Of a DNA stretch of 64,000 nt, positions 23,941-34,518 are shown one piece after another (the first letter of the stretch is position 1; each line of letters begins with the position of its first letter). The position numbers were made by a program, and so were the translations under genes. The notes beneath the pieces are model-generated. The model worked only from the letters and a program-made list of their open reading frames with translations, was not told where the DNA came from and made no database searches. Origin of the DNA: Batkoa obscura (taxonomy: Eukaryota > Entomophthoromycota > Entomophthoromycetes > Entomophthorales > Batkoaceae); contig JASVEC010000002.1 of NCBI GenBank assembly GCA_030770535.1, positions 2,336,901 to 2,400,900 of the forward strand, read 5' to 3'.

Positions 23941-24876
23941 ATGATTTCAAACAAACTATCTGCCATTTTATTTTTCCTTGGTGCTGTGCATCAAGTTACT
24001 TCTCATATGGAAATGACTAACCCTCCTCCAAGAAAATCTAAACATAACAAAAATTATCCTGAATCCGAATTTGATTATTCTTATACTTCGCCACTTGGTG
24101 CCGAGCGCCCATATCCTTGCCGTGGTTATATTAAAGGCCCATCATCCTATGATGTTAATGCTGGGGAAACTGTTCCTGTACAAATTTCTGGCGGCGCTAT
24201 GCATAATGGTGGCCATTGTCAATTTTCAGTATCCTACAATGACAGAGACTGGGTAGTATTGAAGAGTGTTTATGGAGATTGTTTAACTGGTGGATTAAAC
24301 TATGATATACCTATCCCAGCTAATGCTCCAAGCGGACCTGTAACATTTGCATGGGGTTGGATCAATAGATCTGGTAATCGTGAATATTACATGAATTGTG
24401 CTGATATTACGATCAAGAATGGTAAAGAAGGAGGAAGTATCACTGGACATGTACCAACCATAGCTAACATTGATGGTTATGAAATTTTCCCAGAAGGTTT
24501 TGCTAATGATTATAAAAAATCTGAAATGGAATCTACTCCATCTAAAACCATTTCACCAAGTGGCTCTCAAGATACCGGATCTACCAATCCTGGTAAAGAA
24601 AAGCCAGAAAAGGGTGAACCAGAAAAAGAAGAGCCAGAAAAGGGTGAATCAGAAAAAGAAGAGCCAGAAAAAAAAGAGCCAGCCCCACCTGCTAAAGAAA
24701 CTAAACCTACTAAACCCGGAAAACCTGGTAAGGGTGAATGCACTAAACATGGATTACAACGTTGTCATAAAAACAATTTAGAAATCTGTCTAAATGGTAG
24801 AATCTTAACACAAATTTGTCCTCATGGTTCAAAATGCAAACCTTACAATGGTGCATTTGCTTGTTTAACATTTTAA
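23941..24876 (+). CDS. Secreted AA11-like lytic polysaccharide monooxygenase with CBM (LPMO copy 2)
   Basis: Intronless. Starting at 23941 gives MISNKLSAILFFLGAVHQVTS as a signal peptide and His22 as the mature N-terminus (HMEMTNPPPR). An in-frame ATG 72 bp upstream would bury the signal peptide and is rejected. The copper-brace His in HNGGHCQFS and the GNREYYMNCADITI motif match copy 1. The linker differs from copy 1: it is expanded by a 30-bp repeat encoding PEKGEPEKEE units. The C-terminal six-Cys module (CTKHGLQRCHKNN..) is diverged but keeps all its cysteines. The predicted activity is oxidative chitin cleavage. The central 358 bp (24214-24571) are identical to copy 1 while both flanks differ, which points to gene conversion. 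Confidence 0.88.
   Translation: MISNKLSAILFFLGAVHQVTSHMEMTNPPPRKSKHNKNYPESEFDYSYTSPLGAERPYPCRGYIKGPSSYDVNAGETVPVQISGGAMHNGGHCQFSVSYNDRDWVVLKSVYGDCLTGGLNYDIPIPANAPSGPVTFAWGWINRSGNREYYMNCADITIKNGKEGGSITGHVPTIANIDGYEIFPEGFANDYKKSEMESTPSKTISPSGSQDTGSTNPGKEKPEKGEPEKEEPEKGESEKEEPEKKEPAPPAKETKPTKPGKPGKGECTKHGLQRCHKNNLEICLNGRILTQICPHGSKCKPYNGAFACLTF
24604..24663 (+). repeat. Coding minisatellite in the LPMO copy 2 linker
   Basis: Two 30-bp units differing at one base, followed by a partial unit, encode alternating PEKGE/PEKEE. They lie in frame, so gain or loss of units changes linker length without breaking the gene. Confidence 0.8.
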
Positions 24877-25249
24877 TTCAATATTTGTTTAATAAAATAT
24901 CAATATTTGGAAACACTTTTATTTTTTGTTACTTTGTTTTATTAATAGCAATTTATAATAATTCAAAAATTCGTTAGATATATGACTATAATAAGCTTAA
25001 TTTAATAGTTACAATTATTGTGGCACAGTACACAAAAATCTACTACTTTTTCTCACTATAATCATCATAAAATCTATGTGAAGGATATTAGGTCATATTA
25101 AGTTAAATATAACTTTATGAGAGGCATAATTTTGAGCGTATACATCAGCTATCTTCGTATCAACCTTTCGGGAACCGATTTTTTACTTCCAAGCTAAATA
25201 TAATTTTATGCTTTTATGATGTGTATAGAAATGATAATTTTTGAGCATA

Positions 25250-25349
25250 TGGGGCTGTTTTTTTTTATTTCATTATTTTTCCGTTTTTTAAGCACTATTT
25301 GAGTGGAAAATTTGTTAGTAAAATTCTTAAACACAAAAATACATCCTCA
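25250..25349 (+). mobile_element. TA-MITE copy 10
   Basis: Plus-orientation copy, TGGGGCTGTTTTTTTTTA to ACATCCTCA, with TA on both sides (25248-25249, 25350-25351). Confidence 0.9.
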
Positions 25350-25397
25350 TATCATGTACATAACTTAATGGTATTTCTAAATGCATATTTAATATGT

Positions 25398-25608
25398 GTA
25401 AGTAAAAGTTTGATTAAAATCAAGGATAAGATTTTCCCATTTCATTTTTTTTAGCCACTTACTGTATAACATAATAAATACTGAATAAAAAACGTCCAAA
25501 CGGAATTATTTTAAAATTAAGCAAAAAAGTAAAAAAAATTGCAACACTTAGCGTTTAATTCATAATATTTGCTAAGTACCTAATTAAACAAAAACTGAAC
25601 CAAGCTTT
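25398..25608 (+). repeat. 211-bp direct repeat, right copy
   Basis: Same sequence and orientation as 20106-20316 with one mismatch. It lies about 0.5 kb downstream of LPMO copy 2. Confidence 0.9.
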
Positions 25609-26054
25609 TAAACTAACTTGTGCTTAATTCTTTTGTATTAGGATAAGCTTATGACATGTGAGTAAAATTGTTCAAATGCTTTCAAAGTTTAGCTTATAAC
25701 TGCTAATATTAAACAATTATTGAGCTTTATATTAGATGAACCTAAGATTCTTAGTATATAATTTAAGCTGCATTGGAAGCATACTAAGCAAATGTTGATA
25801 AAAGTCAAGGTAAAGTATATGCACCTGTAGCTAAAAGAATCAAAACATTTAGATGACTTTAGTTGCAAGTGTAAGCTAAAAGTTTACATAAATGTGTACA
25901 GGTTTTAGTTGTTGAAATTCTTTTGGGAGTAAAATAGCCAATTATTATCAAACTAACTAAAATTAGATGGCCAATTAATATTCAATATTTAGCTGGGGAT
26001 TTTAAACAAAAAATAAACTACTTTATCAAAGGTTCATCACTAATTAATAAAATA

Positions 26055-27642
26055 ATGAGTTTTAGATCAGAGGTATAAAACAATTAAACATTATAATACT
26101 AGAATTAAAATATTATTATATAGGACTTATCCTCAAAATATTTTAAATATGATGATGATATAGACGACTCAATGAACGTAGCATTAGTTGTAAAAACAGC
26201 TAAACCCAAAGTGAATATAGTTGAAAAAATAGTGGCCCCAATTGATCCAAGACCCCTAAGAAGTATTGATAAAATAAAGTTGGAAGAAACCGATTTTTTA
26301 CTAAAGTTTAATAATCGAAGATTAGATATTCAAGAAGCAGTTTGTAACTGGAATAAATTAGAACTAAATTTGGAATTTAAATTGATCTTGAAAACTAATG
26401 AGGTAAACTTATAAACTTGTTTTATATAATATATATATATATTAATTTTAGTTTGAAATAGAATTTGACCGATATTAAGTTAACAAAAAGAAATTATAAA
26501 CAATTACAAAGTTTAAACCAGAAACTTCATAATGTATGCGTAGATAATATAATTTATAAAGTACCTGAACCATTGATACTTAAAAAAGCTAAAGGACTAG
26601 ATGAAGAAAAGCAGCTTTTAAATATAAAACTAGCGGAAATAAAGAGGTATTTAAATTGGATAATTGAGCATCCTCAAATAAAGAGGTTGAGTATAGTGAA
26701 GGAATTCTTAGATAGCGAAAGCACGGTAATTTAGATTAATTTTACAATATTCATAAATATTTATATATAGTTTAACGAAGAAACACTATCTAACGGAAAT
26801 AATATACTAAAGAGGTTAAGCTTACTTCCTCGTACTTTATTACTACAACAACATTTTGAGAGGGGTTTTAGAATATATCGTGCAATGGAAATTTTTAAAG
26901 AAGTAAAATAATGGTAGAATTTAAACAAAAACATAACTTAAAATTTTAGAATGATCATGATGAATTCCAAAGGCGAAAAAGTTATTTAATTACATTAGAA
27001 GATAGTTATTCAGAATTATTGAATGGTATAGATAGACTTAGCAGTGGAAGGAGAGATATAGGGATAAGGTTATCTCATTTGGGTGATGCGTGTTTATCCT
27101 GTTTGGACTCTAAATATAAAATAGGACCCTTCATAAAATGTGAAGAAAGAAGGATGTTTAAAAAGTTCGATAAAAATTTAAACTGCTTAGCAATATTAAC
27201 AGATGATATAAAAGTATTAATAAATATTCAGGCTAATATTGAGGAATTACAAATCAAACATTTAGTAGATGAATATTTGCATATTATCAGCTCACTAAAG
27301 GGATTAATGAATATAAGAACAGAGCGTCTATTAAACCTGAAAAATATATGTCAGATTTATGATAAGTCAAAGGCATATTATAATAGAAATTTAACTGAAA
27401 CGGAAGATGAAAACCGAGACGACAAGGAATTAATCTCAAAACAAGAATTGGAAAAAGCAGAGGCACAGTTTGAACAAAGTCAATTAAATTTAACACAGGA
27501 ATTTATTCACTTTGAGAAATATAAAGTTGAAAATCTAATGAAAACATTGGTGGAATATACCAATTTACAATTGAAGGTAGAAGTGCATCATTTGGAAATA
27601 TTGAATGAAGGCTATAAGCAATTTAAAGCCGATAAATCTTAA
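26055..27642 (+). CDS. SNX-BAR sorting nexin (5 exons, 461 aa)
   Basis: Exons are 26055-26072, 26124-26402, 26462-26725, 26771-26902 and 26950-27642, summing to 1386 nt. The first exon is only 18 nt (MSFRSE). The PX domain includes LILKTNENLTDIKLTKRNYK, the Pro-bearing loop KVPEPLILKKAKGLDEEK and EIKRYLNWIIEHPQIKRLS. The C-terminal 200 residues are long amphipathic helices (IDRLSSGRRDIGIRLSHLGD ... FIHFEKYKVENLMKTLVEYT), as in a BAR domain. SNX-BAR proteins bind phosphoinositides and shape endosomal tubules. The match to a subfamily (Mvp1/Snx8, Snx4 or another) is not clear to me. The canonical PX Arg-Arg-Tyr is here Lys-Arg-Asn-Tyr. The intron 2 acceptor is placed at the second AG because the first would bring in a stop. 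Confidence 0.68.
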
Positions 27643-27912
27643 TCTTAATTTTAATTAAATTCTTCATTATATTGAGATTAATAAAATGAAAAATTATATT
27701 TATTATTTAATACTAAAAGTTGTATTTTATTTATATTTTATTTGTTATATTTCATGTTGTATTTCTAGTTTTAGTTCTAATACTAATTTATATTCATATT
27801 TAAGTTTTACTATTCAAATATCTTCAATTGTTTTTAATTTTAAGTAATTTTTAATGATCTTCATAGAAAACTTTGTTATTTCCTATGATCGATTATTATG
27901 AATAAATATTTA

Positions 27913-28008
27913 GGGATGTCTGTTTTTTAAGAAATTTACCAACATTTTCCGCTCAATAAATAGCACTTAAAAAAGGAAAAGGTGACAAAACTAGAAAATA
28001 TCTATTTG
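27913..28008 (-). mobile_element. TA-MITE copy 11 (degenerate)
   Basis: Begins GGGATGTCTGTTTTTTAAG and keeps the central AATAGCACTTAAAAAAGG, but the right end is decayed. Confidence 0.6.
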
Positions 28009-28571
28009 TATTGATAGTATTAAAATTAATATATTTATAAACACATAATTCGTCAAGTAGGTTAATCTTTTTTAAGTATTACTACATGTTTAATAGTTAT
28101 GAGTTGCTATAAAAATATACCTTATTTAAAAATAAGCATATGTGTTACTTTCCTTTTAAATTTTAATAGAATGGAATTTGTATTAAACCTATTTATCAGA
28201 ATTAATACAAGCTAATGACTAATTGATCTATTTAGTATAAATCCAAATAAATAAGAGGTAATTTATAGGATTTAAAAGATATATCAGATCAAATGGTATG
28301 TGATCATGAGGCAGGGATTAAGAGGTATTTTGTCTATTTGTAATAAAAACTTTAGCTAATGAATTTAATTACTTTTACGCTATAAAATATATAATATAAT
28401 ACTGTATACCGGAGAATTTTTAAATGATGTCAAAAGAAAGGAAATAATAAATGAATGACTTGTCATACAATTTGTGTTAAAAAGTTGTTTGTTGAAATAC
28501 CCAACTTGAGAATTTTATTTTATTTAAAGAAAAACAAGATAATAACATTTAAAAAATGTGGAGAAATTTAG

Positions 28572-28580
28572 TATATAAAT
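28572..28580 (+). promoter_or_regulatory. TATA box of patatin-like gene
   Basis: TATATAAAT 58 bp before the start codon of the patatin-like gene. Confidence 0.4.
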
Positions 28581-28637
28581 GAGGAAACAATGAAATATAA
28601 TAGCTATAGTCAATTTGTTTTTTTAGATTTAATATAA

Positions 28638-29807
28638 ATGGCAAACGAATCCCAAACCAAAGCCCAAGCAGAAGATAAAGTAATAAGTGAAATCGAAACT
28701 GAGAGCGAAAGGAAAAATGAGGCAAATAAAGGAATTGAAGTTGAAGAAGCATTAAGTAAAAACATAAAATTGAATAGTTTATTAGATAAAATAGCTGAGA
28801 ATAACGCAGAGGCTAAAGAAGGAAAACCATTACGTATATTGAGTATCGATGGTGGGGGTGTACGAGGCATCATACCTACAATGGTATTAAACTATATAGA
28901 AAAAAAAACCAAGAAGCCAATTAGTTCTCTATTTGATATTATTACAGGGACTTCCACTGGAGCTTTATTAGGTGTCGTTTTAAACATTCCTAATGAAAAA
29001 GGAAGCAAAGTACCTAAATACAATACTGATGATGCCTTAAATCTATACATGAAAGAATGTCCTGCTTTATTTCAAACTAATTTTTTGATCAATCTAAAAA
29101 ATTTATGGGGTTTAAGAAGCGCACGCTATTCGAGTACAAGTAAGAGAGATTTGATCAATCGCTATTGCCAAGATTTAAGAATCAATGATTGTTTGAGTGA
29201 CATTATCATCCCAGCATTTGATATCCGCGAAGGGAAACCTTATTTCTTTAAATCTAAAAATGCAGAGTATCATGATAAATACAACTACAAATTAGCAGAT
29301 GTATTAGATGCTACTTCCGCTGCTCCCACTTATTTTAAGCCTTGTAAGGTATCAAATCAAGATGAAAGTGAAGAAAGAGGCTATCGTTTATTTGTCGATG
29401 GTGCATTAACCGCCAATTGTCCAGCTTTATGTGCTTTAATTGACAGTATTAAAATGTATGGAAGGGTTCCTAATGATATTTTTATATTGTCTTTAGGTTG
29501 TGGTGATGCTGATATTGGTGTCGATGATACCACTGCAAGTAATTGGGGAGCATTAAATTGGGCACCTTACTTCCCTTCTGCATTGATTAACGGGTCTATG
29601 GATACTGTGTCTTATCAAATTGATGATTTATTAAATGACCCTAATTATTATAGGTTTCAAGTTAGAATTCCTTCAAAAAATGCTAATATTGATGATGCTT
29701 CTGCTAAGAACTTGGCTTGGTTAAAAGATTGTGGTATGAAATTCGTAAATGACAATACATCTAAATTAGATGAAGTTTGCGAAACATTATTAAATGGGTT
29801 TAAATAA
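28638..29807 (+). CDS. Patatin-like phospholipase (389 aa, intronless)
   Basis: A cytosolic patatin-fold lipid acyl hydrolase. The glycine-rich oxyanion motif DGGGVRG is at residues 71-77, the nucleophile elbow GTSTG at 104-108 (Ser106), and the catalytic Asp254 lies in VDGALTANCP, so the Ser-Asp dyad is intact. Residues 1-60 are a Glu/Lys/Asn-rich N-terminal extension without a signal peptide. The short patatin domain with ITGTSTGALLGVVL and LDATSAAPTYFKP resembles the bacterial/plant-type patatins (CapV-like or plant PLP group) rather than fungal triacylglycerol lipases such as Tgl3. The gene has no intron, unlike most neighbours, which could hint at transfer or retroposition, but codon use looks like the rest of the window. 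Confidence 0.88.
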   Translation: MANESQTKAQAEDKVISEIETESERKNEANKGIEVEEALSKNIKLNSLLDKIAENNAEAKEGKPLRILSIDGGGVRGIIPTMVLNYIEKKTKKPISSLFDIITGTSTGALLGVVLNIPNEKGSKVPKYNTDDALNLYMKECPALFQTNFLINLKNLWGLRSARYSSTSKRDLINRYCQDLRINDCLSDIIIPAFDIREGKPYFFKSKNAEYHDKYNYKLADVLDATSAAPTYFKPCKVSNQDESEERGYRLFVDGALTANCPALCALIDSIKMYGRVPNDIFILSLGCGDADIGVDDTTASNWGALNWAPYFPSALINGSMDTVSYQIDDLLNDPNYYRFQVRIPSKNANIDDASAKNLAWLKDCGMKFVNDNTSKLDEVCETLLNGFK

Positions 29808-30219
29808 AATATATTAATATACGTATGTAATATACTTTGAAGCTATTATAGTAGATTATTCTTTTTTATTTTAACTATTTAATAAAGGCTAGTATAATAT
29901 TTTTTATGAACTTCATTTCGCTCAATATTATTTCAAAATATTTAAATCTAATCACACTTGCAAACTGCATTGAAATAATCACAGACACTTTGGTGCTATG
30001 CTAGGTTATTTAGCAAATAGCTCAATAGGTAGTATATTTTTTATAGTAAATATTTTTACTGAGATGCATGCTTAATCTTATACTACACGTGGTGAAAAAT
30101 TTATTTCAAAACAATTTCTAACATAGTAAGAGGAATAAACAAACATAAAAAACTTACTATTAAAACTTTAGAATTTAAGTTTGTAGAAAAAATAAATAAT
30201 AAAGCTTACTACCATCATA

Positions 30220-30314
30220 TGAAGATATTTTTTGGTTTCATTACTTTTTCCATTTTTAAGCGCTATTTGAGCGGAAAAATAGTAAAATTCTTAAGCACAA
30301 AAATATATTCCCAT
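30220..30314 (+). mobile_element. TA-MITE copy 12
   Basis: Plus-orientation copy (TGAAGATATTTTTTGG to ATATTCCCA), with TA on both sides and the internal AAGCGCTATTTGAGCGGAAA hairpin unmutated. Confidence 0.88.
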
Positions 30315-30452
30315 ACATCAATATTATTAATATTACCAAAAATTAGTCACATCATTTGATAATAGTTAAAGTTATACATGTTTTTACATTACTAAAAAAA
30401 GTACTAGAAAGCTTAATTAAAAAATATACTACACCTAATAATAGTAAATATA

Positions 30453-30552
30453 TGGGGATGTATTTTTATGTTTAAGAATTTTACTAATAACTTTTCCACC
30501 AAATGGTACTTAAAAAATGGAAAAAGTAATGAAGCCAAAAATAACATCTCCA
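30453..30552 (-). mobile_element. TA-MITE copy 13
   Basis: Minus-orientation copy; its right TA (30553-30554) is also the left TA of copy 14. Confidence 0.9.
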
Positions 30553-30554
30553 TA

Positions 30555-30653
30555 TAGGGCTGTTTTTTTAGTTTCATTATTTTTCCATTTTTTAAGCGCT
30601 ATTTGAGTGGAAAGATTGTAGTAAAATTCTTAAACAAAAAAAACACATCCCCA
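30555..30653 (+). mobile_element. TA-MITE copy 14, abutting copy 13
   Basis: Plus-orientation copy (TAGGGCTGTTTTTTTAG to ACATCCCCA) that starts directly after the TA shared with copy 13. Its right flank is TT rather than TA. Confidence 0.88.
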
Positions 30654-30858
30654 TTTATTATTTTTACTAAATTTATTTTCAAGTAAATCCGAGGCTAATT
30701 TCAATAGATCAAAGTGCTACTATGCATTTGAACTTTAGTTCAATATAATTACAAATGTTCTATTCTAAGCTTCAAATGGAAATTATGGTTAAACGAATAA
30801 TATAAAAACCAAGCAGGCTGAAAATAATAAAATTTTTTATTAAATAAAAATAATTTAA

Positions 30859-32574
30859 ATGAGCAAAAAGACAATAGAAAAAGAGATTGCAAAAACAATA
30901 ATACAGCAACCCAATATCTTGGAAAAATTTCGCCGTATTTTCTATAATCGTCAGTTTGTGACATTAAGAGATCTACTTTTTATTTTAATTGCATCCAAAT
31001 ATGCCTATAGCTTCTTATTAATACTCTACAGCCGTGGACCTAGCTATTTTGTAAACAAATTTGGTTTATATACTAAAAAAGTAATTTGTTTTAAATGGTA
31101 TTTAACATTTTTAATCATTATTTAGCTGCTTTACAGAATTGCCACCTCTACTCCGTATATTAAAGATAAAGTTAAGAATGAGCTTGATAAAGCTATTTCT
31201 CAAATCAGTGAATCAGCTGAAACAGTACCAGAAGGGCAAATATGGTATAATAAGCTCCCAATCGAAGGTATGGAAGAAGAAAAGCTGATTTCTTTGTTAA
31301 GAGACCTTGAAAAGCTAGGGGATAAGACTTGGGAAATTGGATTAACTTCAGGCTCAGTTTATAGAGCTAAAGGTGAAGATGATGAAAATATCTTAAAAGA
31401 AGTAATTCATTTATATGGTTTAAGTAATATATTACATCCCGAAATGTTTCCTGCAATAAACAAAATGGAAAGAGAGATTGTATCAATGGTATTAGATATG
31501 TATAATGCTCCTAAAGGTGCTGCTGGATGCTTCAGTATGGGTGGTACCGAGAGTATCTTGTTAGCTTGTAGAACTTATAAACAGTACAGCTATAAGGTCA
31601 AAGGAATAAGCAAACCAGAGATGATTGTACCTATTACCGCACATGCTGCTTTTGATAAAGCTAGCGAATATTTTGGGATTGAGTTGATACATGTACCAGT
31701 AGATGAAAACTACCAGGTTGATCTTAAAGCAGTAAAGCGTTTAATTAATTCCAACACCATCATGTTAGTGGGCTCTTGCATGAATTATCCAAATGGTATG
31801 ATTGATAATATTGAGGGCTTATCAAAGTTAGCCAAAAAGTATAATATTGGGCTTCATGTAGATTGCTGCTTAGGCGGATTTTTGGTCCCATTTATGGAAG
31901 AGGCTGGGTTCAATTTGCCACTTTTTGATTTTAGATTGGAAGGTGTGACCTCGATATCTTGTGATACGCATAAGTATGGATGTACTATTAAGGGATCCTC
32001 AGTAGTTTTATATAGAAGTGCCGAACTTTTCTCTCATCAGTTCTCTATATATCCTGAATGGACTGGTGGGATTTATGCAACTCACTCGATCCAAGGTTCT
32101 AGACCAGGTATTTTAGTTGCAGCTTGTTGGGCAGCATTAATGTCTCGTGGAAGGAACTTTTATGTAAAGCAAGCTAGGGAAGTAGTTGAAACTGCAATGA
32201 TTATTAAAAAAAAGTCCAGTGACCTTCCTTTAATTAAAATAATGGGAAATCCTTTAGTTTCGGTAGTAGCATTTGAGGCTCGCGACTCAGGAATTAATCC
32301 ACTTATCATTGCTGATGCAATGCAAGAGAAAGGATGGACATTAAATAAGCTGCAAAATCCCACTGCATTTCACTTAGCATGCACTGCTAGGACAATCGGA
32401 AAGGCAGACAAATTTATTGAAGACTTAAAAGATAGTATAGAAGAAGTTAAAAACAATTCTAAGCTTTTTAGTAGCTCAACAACCCAGCTTTATGGCTCAA
32501 AAACTAAGTTAGAAGGTACTGGTGTATCTGATCAACTTATTTCTGCATACTTAATTGGTCTATTAAAAGTATAA
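30859..32574 (+). CDS. DPL1: Sphingosine-1-phosphate lyase (2 exons, 556 aa)
   Basis: Exon 1 is 30859-31080, the intron is 31081-31125 (45 nt), and exon 2 is 31126-32574; this gives 557 codons including the stop. It is a PLP-dependent group II decarboxylase-type lyase. The N-terminus carries one membrane segment (residues about 42-62, LLFILIASKYAYSFLLIL), which anchors the enzyme in the ER. GCFSMGGTESILLACRTYK and LHVDCCLGGFLVPFMEEAG line the cofactor site, and SCDTHKYG holds the PLP-binding Lys. It cleaves long-chain base phosphates to a fatty aldehyde and phosphoethanolamine, the exit step of sphingolipid breakdown. Length and motifs are normal for Dpl1. Confidence 0.93.
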
Positions 32575-33401
32575 AATTTAATGTTTATATATGAAGGATA
32601 TTTGAAATTAGAAACACAATTTATGATCTAAAAATAATTTATTTTATGTTTAAATTAATGAGTATAATAAACCATTCAAATAACAGATACTTTTAATATT
32701 TTTATTATAAACTAATAAATGTACATGATAAAACAAGTCATGAAATGCGGTTGATGCTTCGATAAGATACTCTAAAATAAAAAATGTTAATGTCTTATAC
32801 TAAAATAACTTCATATTATATGATTGATATCAGGCCACCTTTGCGTATATTTAGTGGCGCGAAAGTTTATCAACAAAGTTTGAATCTGACTGGTGCCAGC
32901 TGGAGATCATCACTTTATAAAAAATAAAAATAAAGATAAATACTTACAAATTATACAACAGAAGTAAAAAATGAATTATTAATTTCTTTTCATTTTTATA
33001 ACCCATGTACGTAGATGTATTTTTAGTCCAATTAGATACCTATCTTTAACAGAGCTGAAAATTTTTTCATAAATTTTGATTGGTTTAAAACTGGAAAAGT
33101 ATTTTAAGATACAGGTTTTGAAGTTGCATAATTTGAAGTCTACTTTAGCTATGGACTATGGTATACAAAAATAAATGGTTTAGTAAATATTGTGAATTTT
33201 TTTATAACTATAACAATAAAAATGGATATTAAAGTATCAAATACGAGAAAGCCTAAACTTTTTAAAGATTAATTAATTCAAAAATATTTATATAAATTAA
33301 AAAACCTTAATAATCTAGCATTTTATAATAATTATAATTAAAAACAATACTAAAGATGAGTTCAATCAATTTTATTATATTGATAATTGCAATTCTATAC
33401 T
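32575..33401. other. Intergenic between convergent DPL1 and MTD1
   Basis: 3' flanks of two convergent genes. It contains a locally GC-richer 108-bp open frame (32820-32927), listed separately. Confidence 0.5.
32820..32927 (+). CDS. Possible 35-residue peptide or isolated exon
   Basis: ATG at 32820 opens MIDIRPPLRIFSGAKVYQQ and continues to ...ASWRSSLYKK, then stop. Its GC content and amino-acid makeup are unlike the surrounding spacer and look protein-like (balanced, few Asn/Lys/Ile runs). A TATCAG acceptor-like site precedes the Pro-Pro segment, so it could be the last exon of a small multi-exon gene whose first exon I cannot find. No family is recognised. Confidence 0.3.
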   Translation: MIDIRPPLRIFSGAKVYQQSLNLTGASWRSSLYKK

Positions 33402-34518
33402 CTATGGTTGACTATAATATTCATGTAAACGTAGAAGATTACGTTCCAACATAGCAATTGTAACTTTTCCAACAGATGGAACAAAAATTGAGGCACGCTC
33501 TAAAACATCTTCCTCGAAATTTTTAGCTGATGAAAAATTTACACAAATAGCCCCCTCTTTCAAAAGCTTAGTGGATAATTTATAATTTGGGCTGGGTACT
33601 CCAGTAATAACAACATCTGACATTGGGACAACATCTTCAAGTTTTAATTTGGTATCTTGGACCTAATAAAAGTTAGACTTTTACTTTGTAAAATCTATAA
33701 AAAGTTTACTTTATGTGATGAAAGTTTTAATCCATCTCCACGTGAGAATTCTAAAATGTCATTGATATCAACTGAATATACCTTAGCACCATCATTAGCA
33801 AGTAAAGCAGCTAAAGGACGCCCAACAACTTCACTTCTATTAATGACTGTAATGGTTTTTCCATGCAATCTATTTCCATAATTTAATATTTTGTTATATG
33901 CTCCAATATGTTCTAAAACCTAATTGTATGATTAAAATGCTATAAAAAGATACTAAAAGTCCTACTTTAACAACAGCCAATGGAGTACATGGGATAATGC
34001 ACTTGCGTTCATTGGTGGGTTCATCCAAAAAACGGACATTATGATACATATTATATACATATTTAAAGCATAATCCTTCAACGTCTTTCTTTTCAGATAC
34101 GCAACTTTGTAAATATTGATCCTAAGCGGCTAATTTTAAAAAATCATATTATTAAGAGTAAAATTACTTGTCTGTCACCAAATACAGGATAATAAATAAT
34201 TATACCATGAACCTGATTATCTTGATTAGCTTTAGTGACCTCTTCTTCTAAAACTTTACGATCAACTTGGCGCAACTCAAATTTAAGACCAGTTTCAGAA
34301 CAAGTTTTAGCAGTCCAATCCGCATACATTTTAGCAGCTGGATCTGAATTAGCTAAAAAACCAACTAATTTTGGAGAAATATTTTTAGTAGTAACAGTAT
34401 TTTTGATTTCGTCTCTATTATGATAATATATTAGCTTCTTCGATAATAAAGGGACAGCTTTATTCTATTACCTAAATGGAGCAGCAATTTTTGAAGCAAG
34501 TACTTTTTGTCCAGCCAT
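33402..34518 (-). CDS. MTD1: NAD-dependent 5,10-methylenetetrahydrofolate dehydrogenase
   Basis: Five exons with four introns (about 45-58 nt). The protein starts MAGQKVLASKIAAPFRDEIK and includes LVGFLANSDPAAKMYADWTAKTC, GIIIYYPVFGDRQDQYLQ and VEGLCFKYVYNMYHNVRFLD. The NAD-binding part has KTITVINRSEVVGRPLAALLANDGAKVYSVD, and the protein ends VGKVTIAMLERNLLRLHEYY. The IYYPVFGDRQD and NRSEVVGRPLA motifs mark the monofunctional yeast-type Mtd1 rather than the trifunctional C1-THF synthase (which has PLP and TPKG motifs). It oxidises CH2-THF to CH-THF in the cytosol for purine synthesis. The intron 1 donor follows the codon start for Arg16 and the short first exon is supported by the conserved KIAAPFR. 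Confidence 0.92.

Larger units (their letters stand above)
24877..26054. other. Intergenic region with MITE and direct repeat
   Basis: It holds TA-MITE copy 10 and the right copy of the 211-bp direct repeat. No coding signal is visible before the sorting nexin start. Confidence 0.5.
27643..28637. other. Intergenic region upstream of patatin-like gene
   Basis: It holds a degenerate MITE (27913-28008) and a TATA box at 28572. No gene is seen. Confidence 0.5.
29808..30858. other. Intergenic region with three MITEs
   Basis: TA-MITE copies lie at 30220-30314, 30453-30552 and 30555-30653; the last two are joined end to end. No gene is seen. Confidence 0.6.

Noticed and set aside
20106-25608. The 211-bp direct repeats as LTRs of a retroelement
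   Set aside because: They do not begin TG and end CA, no reverse transcriptase or capsid-like coding lies between them, and the interior holds an LPMO gene and a DDE-type element.
32850-32865. E2F/MBF-like GGCGCGAAA site
   Set aside because: It lies between two convergent 3' ends, with no promoter to serve, and inside a protein-like frame.
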